Shown one piece after another: positions 23,342-32,532 of a DNA stretch of 64,000 nucleotides. The position numbers and the translations under genes are program-made. The notes under the pieces were generated by a model that saw only the letters and a program-made list of their open reading frames with translations, was not told where the DNA came from and did no database searches. The number at the start of each line of letters is the position of its first letter. The first letter of the stretch is position 1. Origin of the DNA: Glycomyces sambucus (GTDB lineage: Bacteria; Actinomycetota; Actinomycetes; Mycobacteriales; Micromonosporaceae); assembly GCF_900102815.1 (NCBI RefSeq), contig NZ_FNGF01000011.1:1-64000 (forward strand), given 5' to 3'.

Positions 23342-24146
23342 GGCCGGCCCGGAGGGGCCGCCGCTCGCGGCGGCGCGCCCGGCCGTGCGCCGCCGCGCGG
23401 CGGTCGCGCTGGTGCTCGCGGCCGGGTTCGGCCTGGTCGCGATGTCGTGGCCGCTGCTCGCCGCGCCGGGCGGGGCGCTCACCGAGACGACCTCGGGCCC
23501 TTGGCTGTTCGCGCTGCTGCTGCCGCTGGTGACGGCCTCCGTGGTGGTCCAGTTGACCGGCGGGGGCCTGGACGCGCGCGCCGTCGCGATGCTCGGGGTG
23601 CTGTCGGCGGTGGTCGCGGCGGTGCGGCCGTTCGGGGCGGGCGCCGCCGGGGTCGAGACGGTGTTCTTCCTGATCATCCTGGCGGGCAGGGTGTTCGGGG
23701 CCGGGTTCGGGTTCCTCCTGGGCTGCACGGGGCTGTTCGCGTCGGCGCTGCTCACCGGGGGCGTGGGCCCGTGGATGCCGTACCAGATGTTCGCGGCGGC
23801 GTTCGTGGGCCTGGGCGCGGGGCTGCTGCCGCGCACGCCGGACTCGCGCCCGGGCCGGGCCGGCGAGGTCGCGCTGCTCGCCGGGTACGGGGTGGTCGCG
23901 TCGCTCGCCTACGGGCTGTTGATGAACCTGTCGTTCTGGCCGTTCGCGATCACCCAGGGGAGCCTCGCGTACGTGCCCGGCGGGGGCCTGGACGAGAACC
24001 TGCCGCGGCTGTTCGCGTACACGATCGCGACGTCCCTGGGCTGGGACGTCGGCCGCGCCGTGACGACCGCGGTGCTGCTGGTCCTGACGGGCCCGCTGCT
24101 GCTGCGGGTGCTGCGGCGCGCGGCGAGGCGCGCGAACTGGTCCTAG
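23334..24146 (+). CDS. ECF transporter S component, cobalamin-regulated
   Basis: A 270-aa membrane protein with six or more hydrophobic segments (for example AAVALVLAAGFGLVAMSWPL, VFFLIILAGRVFGAGFGFLL, FAAAFVGLGAGLLP). The segment RVFGAGFGFLLGCTGLFASA with GVGPWMPYQMF matches actinobacterial ECF S components. Placement after the T and fused A subunits and below a cobalamin riboswitch points to cobalamin or a corrinoid precursor as substrate. I cannot assign a named S subfamily from sequence alone. It is the last gene of the operon and ends at a convergent hairpin. Confidence 0.87.
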   Translation: MTEAGPEGPPLAAARPAVRRRAAVALVLAAGFGLVAMSWPLLAAPGGALTETTSGPWLFALLLPLVTASVVVQLTGGGLDARAVAMLGVLSAVVAAVRPFGAGAAGVETVFFLIILAGRVFGAGFGFLLGCTGLFASALLTGGVGPWMPYQMFAAAFVGLGAGLLPRTPDSRPGRAGEVALLAGYGVVASLAYGLLMNLSFWPFAITQGSLAYVPGGGLDENLPRLFAYTIATSLGWDVGRAVTTAVLLVLTGPLLLRVLRRAARRANWS

Positions 24147-24166
24147 CCGTCCAGAGACGCGGTCGC

Positions 24167-24192
24167 AGGCCCGGGGCGGCGGCCCCGGGCCT
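24167..24192. terminator. Convergent hairpin after the cobalamin operon
   Basis: Ten-bp arms AGGCCCGGGG / CCCCGGGCCT with a 6-nt loop lie between the S-component stop (24146) and the FGE-like stop (24193). It could serve both strands. Confidence 0.65.
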
Positions 24193-24846
24193 TCACGCGT
24201 TCCTGGCGAGGCGGAAGCCGAGGTCGTCGATGCGGAGTACCGGCATGGTGCGGCGGCGGACGCCGGCCCGGCAGGACCAGTGCTCGTCGAACCAGCCGCC
24301 GCCCTTGATGACCCGGTAGTCCCGGTAGACCTCCGCGTCGTACACGTCGAAGCACCACTCCCAGGCGTTCCCGAGCATGTCGTGCAGGCCCCACGCGTTC
24401 GGTTCCTTCAGCCCCACCTCGTGGGGGCGTTCACCGGAGTTGCCGCGGTACCAGGCGATCGCGTCGAGGTCGCCGTAGCGCGGCCCGTCGGTGCCGGCGC
24501 GGCAGGCGTGCTCCCATTCGGCCTCGGTGGGCAGCCGGTAGCCGTCGGCGCCGCGGTCCGGGGCCACGGCCGCGCTGTCGGTCCCGTCCGCGGCGGCCTC
24601 GTAGACCGGCCGCAGCCCTTCGCGGACCGAGAGCGCGTCGCACCAGCGGACGGCGTCGAGCCATGACACCTCGACCGCGGGCAGGCGCCCGCCCGGGTCC
24701 TCGCGGCCGAGGACGTCGGCGTAGAGCGCGCGCGTGACCTGCGTGGCGGCCATGAGGAACGGCGCGACCTCGACGGTCCAGGCCCGCTCGGTGCGCCGGT
24801 CGCGGAGGGTCGCGGTCCCGGCCGGGACGGGCCGCATCGGTGGCAT
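24193..24846 (-). CDS. Formylglycine-generating-enzyme-like (SUMF1 domain) protein, probably non-catalytic
   Basis: A 217-aa FGE-sulfatase (SUMF1) domain. The fold markers are clear: FLMAATQVTRALYADV, PAVEVSWLDAVRWCDAL, YRLPTEAEWEHACRAG, NAWGLHDMLGNAWEWC and DLGFRLARNA. True FGE uses two active-site cysteines in a GGS(x)CHxxxCxRYR-type segment. Here the segment is GGGWFDEHWSCRAGVRRR, so the first Cys position is not Cys. The protein therefore likely belongs to the broad group using this fold for binding or other oxidations. Start chosen at ATG 24846; a GTG two codons earlier is possible. No sulfatase gene is nearby. Confidence 0.82.
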   Translation of the reverse strand: MPPMRPVPAGTATLRDRRTERAWTVEVAPFLMAATQVTRALYADVLGREDPGGRLPAVEVSWLDAVRWCDALSVREGLRPVYEAAADGTDSAAVAPDRGADGYRLPTEAEWEHACRAGTDGPRYGDLDAIAWYRGNSGERPHEVGLKEPNAWGLHDMLGNAWEWCFDVYDAEVYRDYRVIKGGGWFDEHWSCRAGVRRRTMPVLRIDDLGFRLARNA

Positions 24847-24894
24847 CACCACCGCATTTTAGGAACCGCGGCATCCGTGAACCCATCCCGCGCT

Positions 24895-24910
24895 AGTGAC
24901 GCTGGTCACT
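24895..24910. promoter_or_regulatory. Palindrome between FGE-like and DoxX-like genes
   Basis: AGTGAC-GCTG-GTCACT is a perfect inverted repeat, followed by a partial copy (GTCGGTCAC). It lies 72 bp upstream of the DoxX-like start in the divergent region, so a repressor operator is plausible but unproven. Confidence 0.4.
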
Positions 24911-24981
24911 GTCGGTCACGTCGGGTCCGGCCCGCGGTTCACACGGGCATCAGCGTCCCGCAGCAGAACCGGAGCAGTCCG

Positions 24982-25329
24982 ATGCACACCGCCTTCATCA
25001 TCGTCACCGTCGCCGCCGCCCTCTGGACCGGGTTCTCGGCCTACTCGATCTGGGCGAAGGCCCCGTACGTGGTCGGGCCCCTCGCCCACTACGGCGTCCC
25101 GCAGAGCTGGTGGTTCTGGCTCGGCCTCGCGAAGGCCGCCGGCGCGCTCGGGCTCCTCGCCGGCCTGGTCGTCCCCTGGATCGGGATCGCCGCCGCCGCC
25201 GGCCTGGTCCTGTACTTCCTCGGCGCCGTCGTCACCGTGGTGCGGGCGCGTTCGTGGGGGACCCTGGTGGCGCCCTTCATGTACCTGGTCCCGGCCGCCG
25301 CCGCGCTCACCCTCGGCGTCCTCGCCTAG
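24982..25329 (+). CDS. DoxX-like small membrane protein
   Basis: A 115-aa protein with four predicted transmembrane helices. It resembles the DoxX-like family: VTVAAALWTGFSAYSIWAKA, then LAHYGVPQSWWFWLGLAKAA, then GLVVPWIGIAAAAGLVLYFL. The LGLAKAAGALGLL region is the family's hallmark. Function is unknown; relatives have been linked to thiol/redox membrane complexes. The start MHTAF was chosen because GGAGCAG lies just upstream and upstream in-frame residues are not hydrophobic or conserved. A strong hairpin follows. Confidence 0.8.
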   Translation: MHTAFIIVTVAAALWTGFSAYSIWAKAPYVVGPLAHYGVPQSWWFWLGLAKAAGALGLLAGLVVPWIGIAAAAGLVLYFLGAVVTVVRARSWGTLVAPFMYLVPAAAALTLGVLA

Positions 25330-25338
25330 CGGCGACGG

Positions 25339-25369
25339 GACAGGGCCCGCGCATCGCGCGGGCCCTGTC
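25339..25369. terminator. Convergent hairpin, DoxX-like / AhpD-like
   Basis: Fourteen-bp perfect arms (GACAGGGCCCGCGC / GCGCGGGCCCTGTC) with a 3-nt ATC loop, between two convergent stop codons. Confidence 0.75.
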
Positions 25370-25380
25370 GTCGTTCCCTG

Positions 25381-25851
25381 CTACCGCACCCACTGCTCGT
25401 GAAGCGCGACACCGACCTTCGGGGCGCCGATGAGCGCGAGCGGGATGAAGAACCCGATCTGCCCGAGGACCCCGATGAGGACGACGATCTCCTCCTCGCT
25501 GAGGTGCTTGCGGGCCTCGTCGACGAGCTCGTCGCTGACGCGCTCGCCCGTCGGGTTCGGGGTGTGGACGGCCTCGGCCAGCGCGAGCGCGGCGCGCTCG
25601 GCGTCGGTGAACAGCGGCGAGGTGCGCCAGGTGGCGACGGCGCCGAGCCGTTCGCGGGTGTCGCCGTCGCCCGCGTACTGGCGGGCGGTGAAGTAGCTGT
25701 CGCCGAGGAGCTGGCCGACGCGCAGCTGCACGAGGCCGACGGTGGTCGCGGGGAGGACCCCGGCGGCGTTCACCTTGTTGACGGCGGCGGCGATCTCGTT
25801 GACGACGGGCAGGTACTGGGCGGGGTTCTCGATGCGGGGCTTGATGCTCAT
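25381..25851 (-). CDS. Carboxymuconolactone decarboxylase/AhpD-like protein lacking CxxC
   Basis: A 156-aa all-helical protein resembling AhpD-like CMD proteins: ENPAQYLPVVNEIAAAVNKV, then VGLVQLRVGQLLGDSYFTAR, then FTDAERAALALAEAVHTPN, EEEIVVLIGVLGQIGFFIPL. In active AhpD relatives the second segment carries CxxCxxxH. Here the aligned stretch LGDSYFTARQ contains no cysteine at all, so peroxidase or thiol activity is unlikely. GGAAG lies 9-13 bp before the ATG. Function unknown; it is monocistronic between a convergent hairpin and the LysR gene. Confidence 0.8.
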   Translation of the reverse strand: MSIKPRIENPAQYLPVVNEIAAAVNKVNAAGVLPATTVGLVQLRVGQLLGDSYFTARQYAGDGDTRERLGAVATWRTSPLFTDAERAALALAEAVHTPNPTGERVSDELVDEARKHLSEEEIVVLIGVLGQIGFFIPLALIGAPKVGVALHEQWVR

Positions 25852-25937
25852 GGCGGTCTTCCTTCGCTTCCGTGGTTCGCTTCACCCCGTTGACGGAAGC
25901 CGGACCGCCGATGTGACCGCATTCGATGCGATGCGCG

Positions 25938-26801
25938 TCACAGGAGGGAGCGGACGACGGCCGCGAAGTCGGCCGCGAGGGGGTTCCCCGGATGCCAGGC
26001 GAGGGCGACGCGCAGCGGTTCGGCGTCGGCGAGCGGCACCCACGCCAGGTCGGGGCGGGCGTAGTAGGCGGCGAGGGAGGCGGGCGCGAAGCAGACGGCG
26101 GCGCCTTCGGCGACCTGTTCGAGCATCTCCTCGACGTTGTCGTTCTTCGGCCCCCACAGGGGCTCGGACCCGTCGGGGCGGGGGTTCACCGCCCACCAGT
26201 CGACCCATTCGCGCGGGGCCTTGTCGGTCCACATGAGGGGTTCGCCGCTCGTCTCGGCGAGGGTGACGGACGCGCGTCCGGCGAGGCGGTGCCCGGTGGG
26301 GAGGCCGACGACGCGCGGCTCGGTGTGGACGGTCGCGGACTCGCAGTCGCCGAGGTCGGCAGGGAGCCACACGAACGCGGCGTCGACGGCGCCCTCGCGC
26401 AGGGCCGCGGCCTCGGCGCCCCAGTCGAAACGCTTGGGCACCACCTGGACGCCGGGCCGGCGGCGCGCGAACTCGGCGCGGGCGCGCGTGGTGAGCTCCC
26501 CGGCGCCGCTGGCCTCGAAGCCGACCCGCAGCACGCCGCCGGTGCGGTGGCGCCGCGCGGCCGCGCCGACCCGGTCGGCGGCGGCGACCGCCTCGGCGGC
26601 CGCGGCCAGGACGTCGACGCCGGCCGGGGTCGGGGCGACCCCGGCGGGGGTCCGGTCGAACAGGCGCACCCCGAGTTCGGTTTCGAGCCGCTTGAGCGCG
26701 TAGGAGAGGGCGGGCTGGCTGACGTAGAGCGCCTTCGCGGCCCGCCCGAGGTTCCCGTGGGCGGCGATCGCCGCCAGATACCGCAACTGCCGCAGCTCCA
26801 T
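25938..26801 (-). CDS. LysR family transcriptional regulator
   Basis: A 287-aa LysR regulator. The N-terminal winged HTH is ELRQLRYLAAIAAHGNLGRA, AKALYVSQPALSYALKRLET, ELGVRLFDRTPAGVAPT. The rest is a periplasmic-binding-like effector domain (LRVGFEASGAGELTTR..., PTGHRLAGRASVTLAE). The start is chosen at MELRQL, the standard family N-terminus. It is divergent from the SDR gene with a 103-bp gap that contains two inverted repeats, suggesting it controls that gene and itself. The effector is unknown. Confidence 0.92.
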   Translation of the reverse strand: MELRQLRYLAAIAAHGNLGRAAKALYVSQPALSYALKRLETELGVRLFDRTPAGVAPTPAGVDVLAAAAEAVAAADRVGAAARRHRTGGVLRVGFEASGAGELTTRARAEFARRRPGVQVVPKRFDWGAEAAALREGAVDAAFVWLPADLGDCESATVHTEPRVVGLPTGHRLAGRASVTLAETSGEPLMWTDKAPREWVDWWAVNPRPDGSEPLWGPKNDNVEEMLEQVAEGAAVCFAPASLAAYYARPDLAWVPLADAEPLRVALAWHPGNPLAADFAAVVRSLL

Positions 26802-26809
26802 GCAGCGAT

Positions 26810-26847
26810 CATAAGCCGCGTTTATGGCGCCGTCGAATACCGGTATT
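26810..26847. promoter_or_regulatory. Candidate LysR operator region
   Basis: CATAA-N7-TTATG (26810-26826) contains ATAA-N7-TTAT, fitting the LysR T-N11-A rule, and lies 9 bp upstream of the LysR start. A second perfect palindrome AATACCGGTATT (26836-26847) lies 10 bp further on, toward the SDR gene. Two sites in a divergent gap are typical of LysR recognition and activation sites. Confidence 0.6.
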
Positions 26848-26904
26848 GGACGCCCCCGGGCCCGCGGGGGGATAAATGTCCCGACACCGATGGAAGGAAA
26901 CCCC

Positions 26905-27759
26905 ATGCACGCCAACCCCACCCGCACCGCAGACGGCCGCGTCTGGCTCGTCACCGGCACCGCCTCCGGCTTCGGCCGCGCCATCGCCGAGGCGGCCCTC
27001 GCCGCGGGCGACACCGTCATCGCGACCGCCCGCCGCCCCAAAGCCCTCGCCGATCTCGCCGAAGCCCACCCGGACCGGCTCGTCCCGGTCGCCCTCGACG
27101 TCACCGACCCCGCCCAGGTCAGCAGGGTCGTCGCCGACGCCGTCCTGTGGTACGGCCGCATCGACGTCCTCGTCAACAACGCCGGCCGCGGCCACGTCGG
27201 CGCGGTCGAGGAGACCACCGACGCCGAACTGCGCACCCTCATGGACCTGCACTTCTTCGGGCCCGCGAACCTGGTCCGGGCGGTCCTGCCGCACATGCGC
27301 GCCAACGGCTCCGGCGCGATCGTGCAGCTCTCCAGCATGGGCGGGCGCATGTCGTTCCCGGGCGTGGGCGCCTACTCGGCGACCAAGCACGCCCTGGAGG
27401 GGCTGAGCGAGGCGCTCGCCGCGGAGGTCCGCCCGCACGGCATCGACGTGCTCGTGGTCGAACCGGGCGCGTTCCGCACCGGCCTGAACGGGACCGGGCA
27501 CTCCCAGTCGGCGCCGCTCGACGCGTACGCGGCGACCGTGGGCCCGTTCCGGACGGCGTTCCCGGACGCGGCCGGGACCCAGCCCGGCGACCCCGCGAAG
27601 GCCGCGGCGGCGATCCTCGCCGCGCTGGCGGCCGAGACCGTCCCGTTCCGGCTGGTGCTCGGCAACGACGCGGCAGACGCGATCGGCGCGGAGCTCAAAG
27701 CCCAGCAGGCCGAGTTCACCGAGTGGGAGCCGGTCGCCCGCGGCACCGACTTCGGCTAG
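26905..27759 (+). CDS. Short-chain dehydrogenase/reductase
   Basis: A 284-aa classical SDR oxidoreductase. NAD(P) binding motif TGTASGFG (18-25), the NNAG motif in DVLVNNAGRGHVG, catalytic Ser in VQLSSMGGRMS and the YSATK catalytic pair (GAYSATKHALEGL). ARRP after the second strand suggests NADP preference. The substrate cannot be told. The start has GGAAGGAAA upstream of the ATG; a longer in-frame start lacks a ribosome site. It is divergent from the LysR gene and probably its target. Confidence 0.9.
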   Translation: MHANPTRTADGRVWLVTGTASGFGRAIAEAALAAGDTVIATARRPKALADLAEAHPDRLVPVALDVTDPAQVSRVVADAVLWYGRIDVLVNNAGRGHVGAVEETTDAELRTLMDLHFFGPANLVRAVLPHMRANGSGAIVQLSSMGGRMSFPGVGAYSATKHALEGLSEALAAEVRPHGIDVLVVEPGAFRTGLNGTGHSQSAPLDAYAATVGPFRTAFPDAAGTQPGDPAKAAAAILAALAAETVPFRLVLGNDAADAIGAELKAQQAEFTEWEPVARGTDFG

Positions 27760-27869
27760 CGGCCACCAGCAGCCACCGCCAGCGCGGTGGCTCCGCCCGC
27801 AGTGACACGAGCGTCGGCGCCCTGAGCGGGCCCGCGGCCCCGGCGGCCGTGTTCGCGCCCGGGAACGGC

Positions 27870-27903
27870 GACCGGGCCCGCCCTGTGCAGGGCGGGCCCG
27901 GTC
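27870..27903. terminator. Convergent hairpin, SDR / dnaE
   Basis: Sixteen-bp perfect arms GACCGGGCCCGCCCTG / CAGGGCGGGCCCGGTC with a 2-nt centre, 12 bp from the dnaE stop. It can terminate both converging transcripts. The 110 bp between the SDR stop and the hairpin hold nothing recognisable. Confidence 0.75.
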
Positions 27904-27915
27904 CGCGTCCCACTC

Positions 27916-30900
27916 CTACCCGATGAGGGCGCCCGCGCCGAGGAGCGCCTTCAGGTCGGCGGACAGCTCGATGGAGGGCCGCACCCGCCAGGCGTCGCCG
28001 AGCGCGAACAGCTGCGTCTTCGGCCCGTTCGCGAGCTGCACCCGCACCTGGGCCTCGCCGCGGTGGGTCTTGAACGTGTCGGACAGCTTCTCGATGAGCG
28101 CCGGGTTGACCGACGCGGCCCGCAGCGCGAGCGTGATCGGCGCCGAGTTCGACTCCGGGCCCGTCGACGTGTCGAGGACCGCGAGGTCCTGGGCGATGAG
28201 CTGCGCGGTGCCGTCGCGCCGGTCGAGCTTGCCCTTGACGCAGCACACGAGGTCGTCGGCGAGCGATTCGGACACGAGCTCGTACGTGTTCGGGAAGAAC
28301 CGCACCTCGATCGAGCCGGCCAGGTCCTCCAGGGTCGCCGACGCCCACAACTTGCCCTGCTTGGTGACCCGCTTCGCGACGTTCTGGAGGATCCCGGCGA
28401 CGCGCACGTTCGCGCCGTCCGGGACGTCCTCGCCGTGCAGGAGCGCGATCGGCCGGTCCGCGTTCGCCGACAGCAGCCGCTCGAACCCGTTCAGCGGGTG
28501 GTCGGAGACGTACAGGCCCAGCATCTCCCGCTCGAACGCGAGCTTGTCGCGCCGGTCCCACTCGTCGTCGGCGATGGTGAGGTCCACGCCGAGCGTGTCG
28601 GTGGTCTCCTCCATCATCCCGCCGAACAGGTCGAACTGGCCGCGCGCCTCCTCCTTCTTGATGGAGACCATCGCGTCGATCGCCTTCTCGTGCACCTCCG
28701 CGAGCCCGCGGCGCGCGTGCCCGAGCGAGTCGAACGCCCCGGCCTTGATGAGCGACTCCACGGTCCGCTTGTTGCACACCGGCGCCGGGACCTTCTGGAG
28801 GAAGTCCTTGAAGTCCCCGTACGCGCCCTTCTCCTCGCGGGCCTCGATGATCCCCGCGACCACGTTCGCGCCGACGTTGCGGACCGCGCCGAGCCCGTAC
28901 CGGATGTCCTTGCCGACCGGGTGGAACATGTGCCGCGACTCGTTCACGTCCGGCGGCATCACGGTGATCCCCATGCGCCGGCACTCCGACAGGTACACCG
29001 CGGCCTTGTCCTTCGAGTCGCCCACCGAGGTGAGCAGCGCCGCCATGTACTCGGCCGGGTAGTTCGCCTTCAGGTACGCCGTCCAGTACCCGACGAGCGC
29101 GTACCCCGCGGCGTGCGACTTGTTGAACGCGTAGCCGGCGAACGGGAGCATGATGTCCCACAGGGTCTTGATCGACTCCTTGGAGAACCCGTTCCCCTGC
29201 ATGCCCGCCTCGAACGACGCGAACTGCTTCTCCAGCACGTCGAGCTTCTTCTTGCCCATGGCCTTGCGGAGCATGTCCGCCTGGCCCATCGTGAACCCGG
29301 CGAGCTTCTGCGCGATGCGCATGATCTGCTCCTGGTAGACGATGAGGCCGTACGTCTCCGCGAGGATCTCCTCCAGGGCCTCGGCGAGCTCGGGGTGGAG
29401 CGCGACGACGTCCTGCCGCTTGTTCTTGCGGTCGGCGTAGTTGTTGTGCGAGTTCGCGGCCATTGGGCCCGGCCGGTACAGGGCGTTCACGGCGATGATG
29501 TCGTTGAACTCGGTGGGCTGCATGCGCTTGAGGAGCTCGCGCATGGCCCCGCCGTCGAGCTGGAACACGCCCAGGCTGTCGCCGCGCGACAGGAGCTCGT
29601 ACGTCTTCTTGTCGTCCGTGGCGAGCGTGTCCAGGTCGAGGTCGATGCCCCGGTTGATCTTGATCGCCTCGATCGCGTCGCCGATGACGGTGAGGTTCCG
29701 CAGCCCCAGGAAGTCCATCTTCAGCAGGCCGATGTCCTCACAGGACGGGTAGTCCCACCCGGTGATGATCGACCCGTCCGGCCTGGCCCACATGGGGATG
29801 CAGTCCACCAGGGGCTGCGACGAGAGGATGACCGCGCACGCGTGCACGCCCGCGTTCCGGATCAGCCCCTCCAGGCCCAGCGCGGTGTCGAAGATCGTGC
29901 GGACCTCGCCGTCGTTCTCGATGAGGCTCCGCACCTCCCCGGCCTCCTTGAACCGCGGGTGCTCCGGGTCCATGATCCCCGACAGCGGGATGTCCGTCGC
30001 CGCCACCGGCGGCGGCAGCGCCTTCGTGATCCGCTCCGCGATCGAGAACCCGGGCTGGCCGTGGTGGATGCGCGCGGCGTCCTTGATCGCGGCCTTGGTC
30101 TTGATCGTGCCGAACGTGATGACCTGGGCGACGAACTCCTTGCCGTACTTCTCCGTCGCGTACGTGATCATCTCGCCGCGGCGCCGGTCGTCGAAGTCGA
30201 TGTCGATGTCGGGCATCGAGACGCGCTCGGGGTTGAGGAACCGCTCGAACAGCAGCCCGTGCTCGATCGGGTCGATGTTCGTGATCTTCATGGCGTACGC
30301 CACCAGCGAACCCGCCGCCGAACCGCGGCCCGGGCCCACGTAGATCCCGATCGACCGCGCGTGCGAGATGAGGTCGGCGACCACCAGGAAGTACGACGGG
30401 TACCCGGCGTTGATGATGACGTTCAGCTCGAGCTCGGCCCGCTCCAGGTACTCCGCGGGCACGTCCTGGCCCGGGAACCGCTCCTTCAGGCCGATCGCGA
30501 CCTTCTCGCGCAGCCACGTCCCCTGGTCGTGGCCCTCCGGCACCTGGATGATCGGCATCCGGTCCTGCACCGCGAAGATGTCGTCGTACGACGACACCAT
30601 GTCGGCCACGCGCATCGTGTTCGCGCAGCCCTCCTGCCAGAAGTCGTCGCTGCGCAGCCCGTACATCTGGTCCGCCGACCGCAGGAAGTAGCCCTCGCCG
30701 TCGAGCTTGAACCGCTTCGGGTCGTCCAGGGTCGTCCCCGACTGGACGCACAGCAGCGCCTCGTGCGTGTCCCGCTGGTCCTCGGTCACGATGTGGGAGT
30801 CGTTCGTCACCAGCGGCGGCAGGCCCAGCTTCTTCGCCAGGTCGTACAGCTCCGACTTGACGCGCTGCTCGATCCCGATCCCGTGGTCCATGACCTCCAG

Positions 30901-31458
30901 GAAGTAGTTCTCCGCCCCGAAGATGTCCCGGTAGTCCGAGGCCGCCTGCATGGCCTCCTCCACCTGGCCCAGCCGCAGCCGCGTCTGCACCTCCCCCGAG
31001 GGGCAGCCGGTCGTCGCCACGATCCCCGCCGCGTTCGCGGCGATGAGCTCGCGGTCCATGCGCGGCTTGTAGTAGTAGCCCTCGAAGGACGCGAGGCTGG
31101 AGAGGCGGAACAGGTTCCGCAGGCCCGCGGAGTCCTTCGCGAGCATCGTCATGTGCGTGTACGCGCCGCCGCCGGAGATGTCGTCGGGGCGCTGGCCCGG
31201 CTCGCCCCAGAACACGGGCTTCTTGTGGAACCGGTCGTGCGGCGCGAGGTACGCCTCGATGCCGATGATCGGCTTGACCCCGGTCTTCTTCGCCTGCTGG
31301 TAGAACGCGTAGCCGCCGTACATGTTGCCGTGGTCGGTGAGCGCGATCGCGGGCATCTGGAGGCGCTCGGCCTCGGTGAACATGGGTTTGAGCTTCGCGG
31401 CCCCGTCGAGCATCGAGTACTCGCTGTGCACGTGCAGGTGGACGTACTGGTTCGACAC
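27916..31458 (-). CDS. dnaE: DNA polymerase III subunit alpha
   Basis: A 1180-aa replicative polymerase of the DnaE1 type. The N-terminal PHP domain begins [15 protein letters not shown] (5-19), with further metal ligands ([11 protein letters not shown]). The polymerase palm has [11 protein letters not shown] (376-386) and catalytic aspartates in [10 protein letters not shown] (415-424). A helix-hairpin-helix/OB-fold C-terminal half follows ([19 protein letters not shown]). It copies both strands in actinobacteria as the essential polymerase. The GTG start is placed where GCGGGAG lies 8 bp upstream and where the conserved N-terminus begins. It stands alone between a convergent hairpin and an HTH gene in the same direction. 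Confidence 0.97.
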   Translation of the reverse strand: MSNQYVHLHVHSEYSMLDGAAKLKPMFTEAERLQMPAIALTDHGNMYGGYAFYQQAKKTGVKPIIGIEAYLAPHDRFHKKPVFWGEPGQRPDDISGGGAYTHMTMLAKDSAGLRNLFRLSSLASFEGYYYKPRMDRELIAANAAGIVATTGCPSGEVQTRLRLGQVEEAMQAASDYRDIFGAENYFLEVMDHGIGIEQRVKSELYDLAKKLGLPPLVTNDSHIVTEDQRDTHEALLCVQSGTTLDDPKRFKLDGEGYFLRSADQMYGLRSDDFWQEGCANTMRVADMVSSYDDIFAVQDRMPIIQVPEGHDQGTWLREKVAIGLKERFPGQDVPAEYLERAELELNVIINAGYPSYFLVVADLISHARSIGIYVGPGRGSAAGSLVAYAMKITNIDPIEHGLLFERFLNPERVSMPDIDIDFDDRRRGEMITYATEKYGKEFVAQVITFGTIKTKAAIKDAARIHHGQPGFSIAERITKALPPPVAATDIPLSGIMDPEHPRFKEAGEVRSLIENDGEVRTIFDTALGLEGLIRNAGVHACAVILSSQPLVDCIPMWARPDGSIITGWDYPSCEDIGLLKMDFLGLRNLTVIGDAIEAIKINRGIDLDLDTLATDDKKTYELLSRGDSLGVFQLDGGAMRELLKRMQPTEFNDIIAVNALYRPGPMAANSHNNYADRKNKRQDVVALHPELAEALEEILAETYGLIVYQEQIMRIAQKLAGFTMGQADMLRKAMGKKKLDVLEKQFASFEAGMQGNGFSKESIKTLWDIMLPFAGYAFNKSHAAGYALVGYWTAYLKANYPAEYMAALLTSVGDSKDKAAVYLSECRRMGITVMPPDVNESRHMFHPVGKDIRYGLGAVRNVGANVVAGIIEAREEKGAYGDFKDFLQKVPAPVCNKRTVESLIKAGAFDSLGHARRGLAEVHEKAIDAMVSIKKEEARGQFDLFGGMMEETTDTLGVDLTIADDEWDRRDKLAFEREMLGLYVSDHPLNGFERLLSANADRPIALLHGEDVPDGANVRVAGILQNVAKRVTKQGKLWASATLEDLAGSIEVRFFPNTYELVSESLADDLVCCVKGKLDRRDGTAQLIAQDLAVLDTSTGPESNSAPITLALRAASVNPALIEKLSDTFKTHRGEAQVRVQLANGPKTQLFALGDAWRVRPSIELSADLKALLGAGALIG

Positions 31459-31543
31459 GCTTCGCTCCCGCTTGACCTGTGGTGTTGTCCTCGCCGACGC
31501 CGGTCCCGCGCCCCCGCCGAGGACCCGCTCCGGACCCTCCAGC

Positions 31544-32401
31544 CTAGTCCCCCTCCCGGCCCGTCCGCGCGGCCTCCGCGGCCCCGATGGGCTCCGTCCC
31601 ACCCCCGCCGGCGGCCGCCGCGAACGCCCGGCGGGTGGTGTCGTCGAGGGGGAAGAACAGCTCCACGGCGAGTTCGGAGACCGTCACGTCGCGGGGCGCG
31701 CCGAAGGTCGCGATGGTCGTGAACATCGACAGGTCGCCGTGGCGGCTGCGCACCCGCAGCGGCAGCGCGATCGGGCTCGGGGAGGCCCCGTCCCACCCGC
31801 CGTCGTCGGGCGCGACCGGCTCGTACGCGAGGACCTCCTCGATCAGCTCGGTCACCGCGGGGTGGTCGTCCACGGCGAGCTGCGCCCGCAGCCGGTCGAG
31901 GAAGTACTGCCGCACCTCCCCGAAGTTCCGCAGCCGCGGCGCCATCCCCCGCGGGTGCAGCGCGACCCGCGCGAGGTTGACGCGCCCGCTCAGCAGCTCC
32001 GGGTCGACTCCCTCCATGAGGACGCCGGCGCCGCCGTTGAAGTCGAGGAGGTTCCCGAACCGGTCGACCACCACGGCCGGGAGCGGGTCGTGGTGCTCCA
32101 GGATCCACCCGATCGCCTCCCGGGCCACCGCCAGCCGCTCGTCCCAGTAGTCGGTCTCGGCCCACGCGGGCGCGAACCCGGCGGCGACGAGCAGCGCGTT
32201 CCGTTCGCGCAGCGGCACATCGAGGGCTTCGGCGAGGCGCAGCACCATGCGGCGGCTGGGCTCGGCGCGGCCGGTCTCGATGCGCGACAGGTGCCTCGCG
32301 GACACCCCGGTCTGCACGGACAGGTCGAACTGGCTCAGGCGGCGGCGCTCGCGCCACTCGCGCAGGAGCCCGCCGAACGCGGGGAGGGTCTGGACGTTCA
32401 T
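31544..32401 (-). CDS. Helix-turn-helix regulator with MmyB-like domain
   Basis: A 285-aa regulator. Residues about 10-65 are an XRE-type HTH ([40 protein letters not shown]). The remainder matches the MmyB-like PAS-related ligand domain: [44 protein letters not shown]-type segments and C-terminal [20 protein letters not shown]. The start [11 protein letters not shown] is preferred over an upstream codon. Divergent from a small membrane protein gene 131 bp away, its likely target. Relatives bind small hydrophobic ligands; the ligand here is unknown. Confidence 0.87.
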   Translation of the reverse strand: MNVQTLPAFGGLLREWRERRRLSQFDLSVQTGVSARHLSRIETGRAEPSRRMVLRLAEALDVPLRERNALLVAAGFAPAWAETDYWDERLAVAREAIGWILEHHDPLPAVVVDRFGNLLDFNGGAGVLMEGVDPELLSGRVNLARVALHPRGMAPRLRNFGEVRQYFLDRLRAQLAVDDHPAVTELIEEVLAYEPVAPDDGGWDGASPSPIALPLRVRSRHGDLSMFTTIATFGAPRDVTVSELAVELFFPLDDTTRRAFAAAAGGGGTEPIGAAEAARTGREGD

Positions 32402-32532
32402 CGCGCAACCGTAACCGCGGCCGCGGCGCCCGGCCATGACCTCAGAGGTCATTGCGGACCTGACCCGGCGGGTCCAGCATTGGCGGCATGCAGGGACGAC
32501 CCGAGTCCCGCCCGGACCCCTTGGAGGGAACC

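Noticed and set aside
28063-31722. A 1219-residue open frame opposite dnaE
   Set aside because: Low-complexity Arg/Val/Glu-rich antisense shadow; dnaE has all catalytic motifs.
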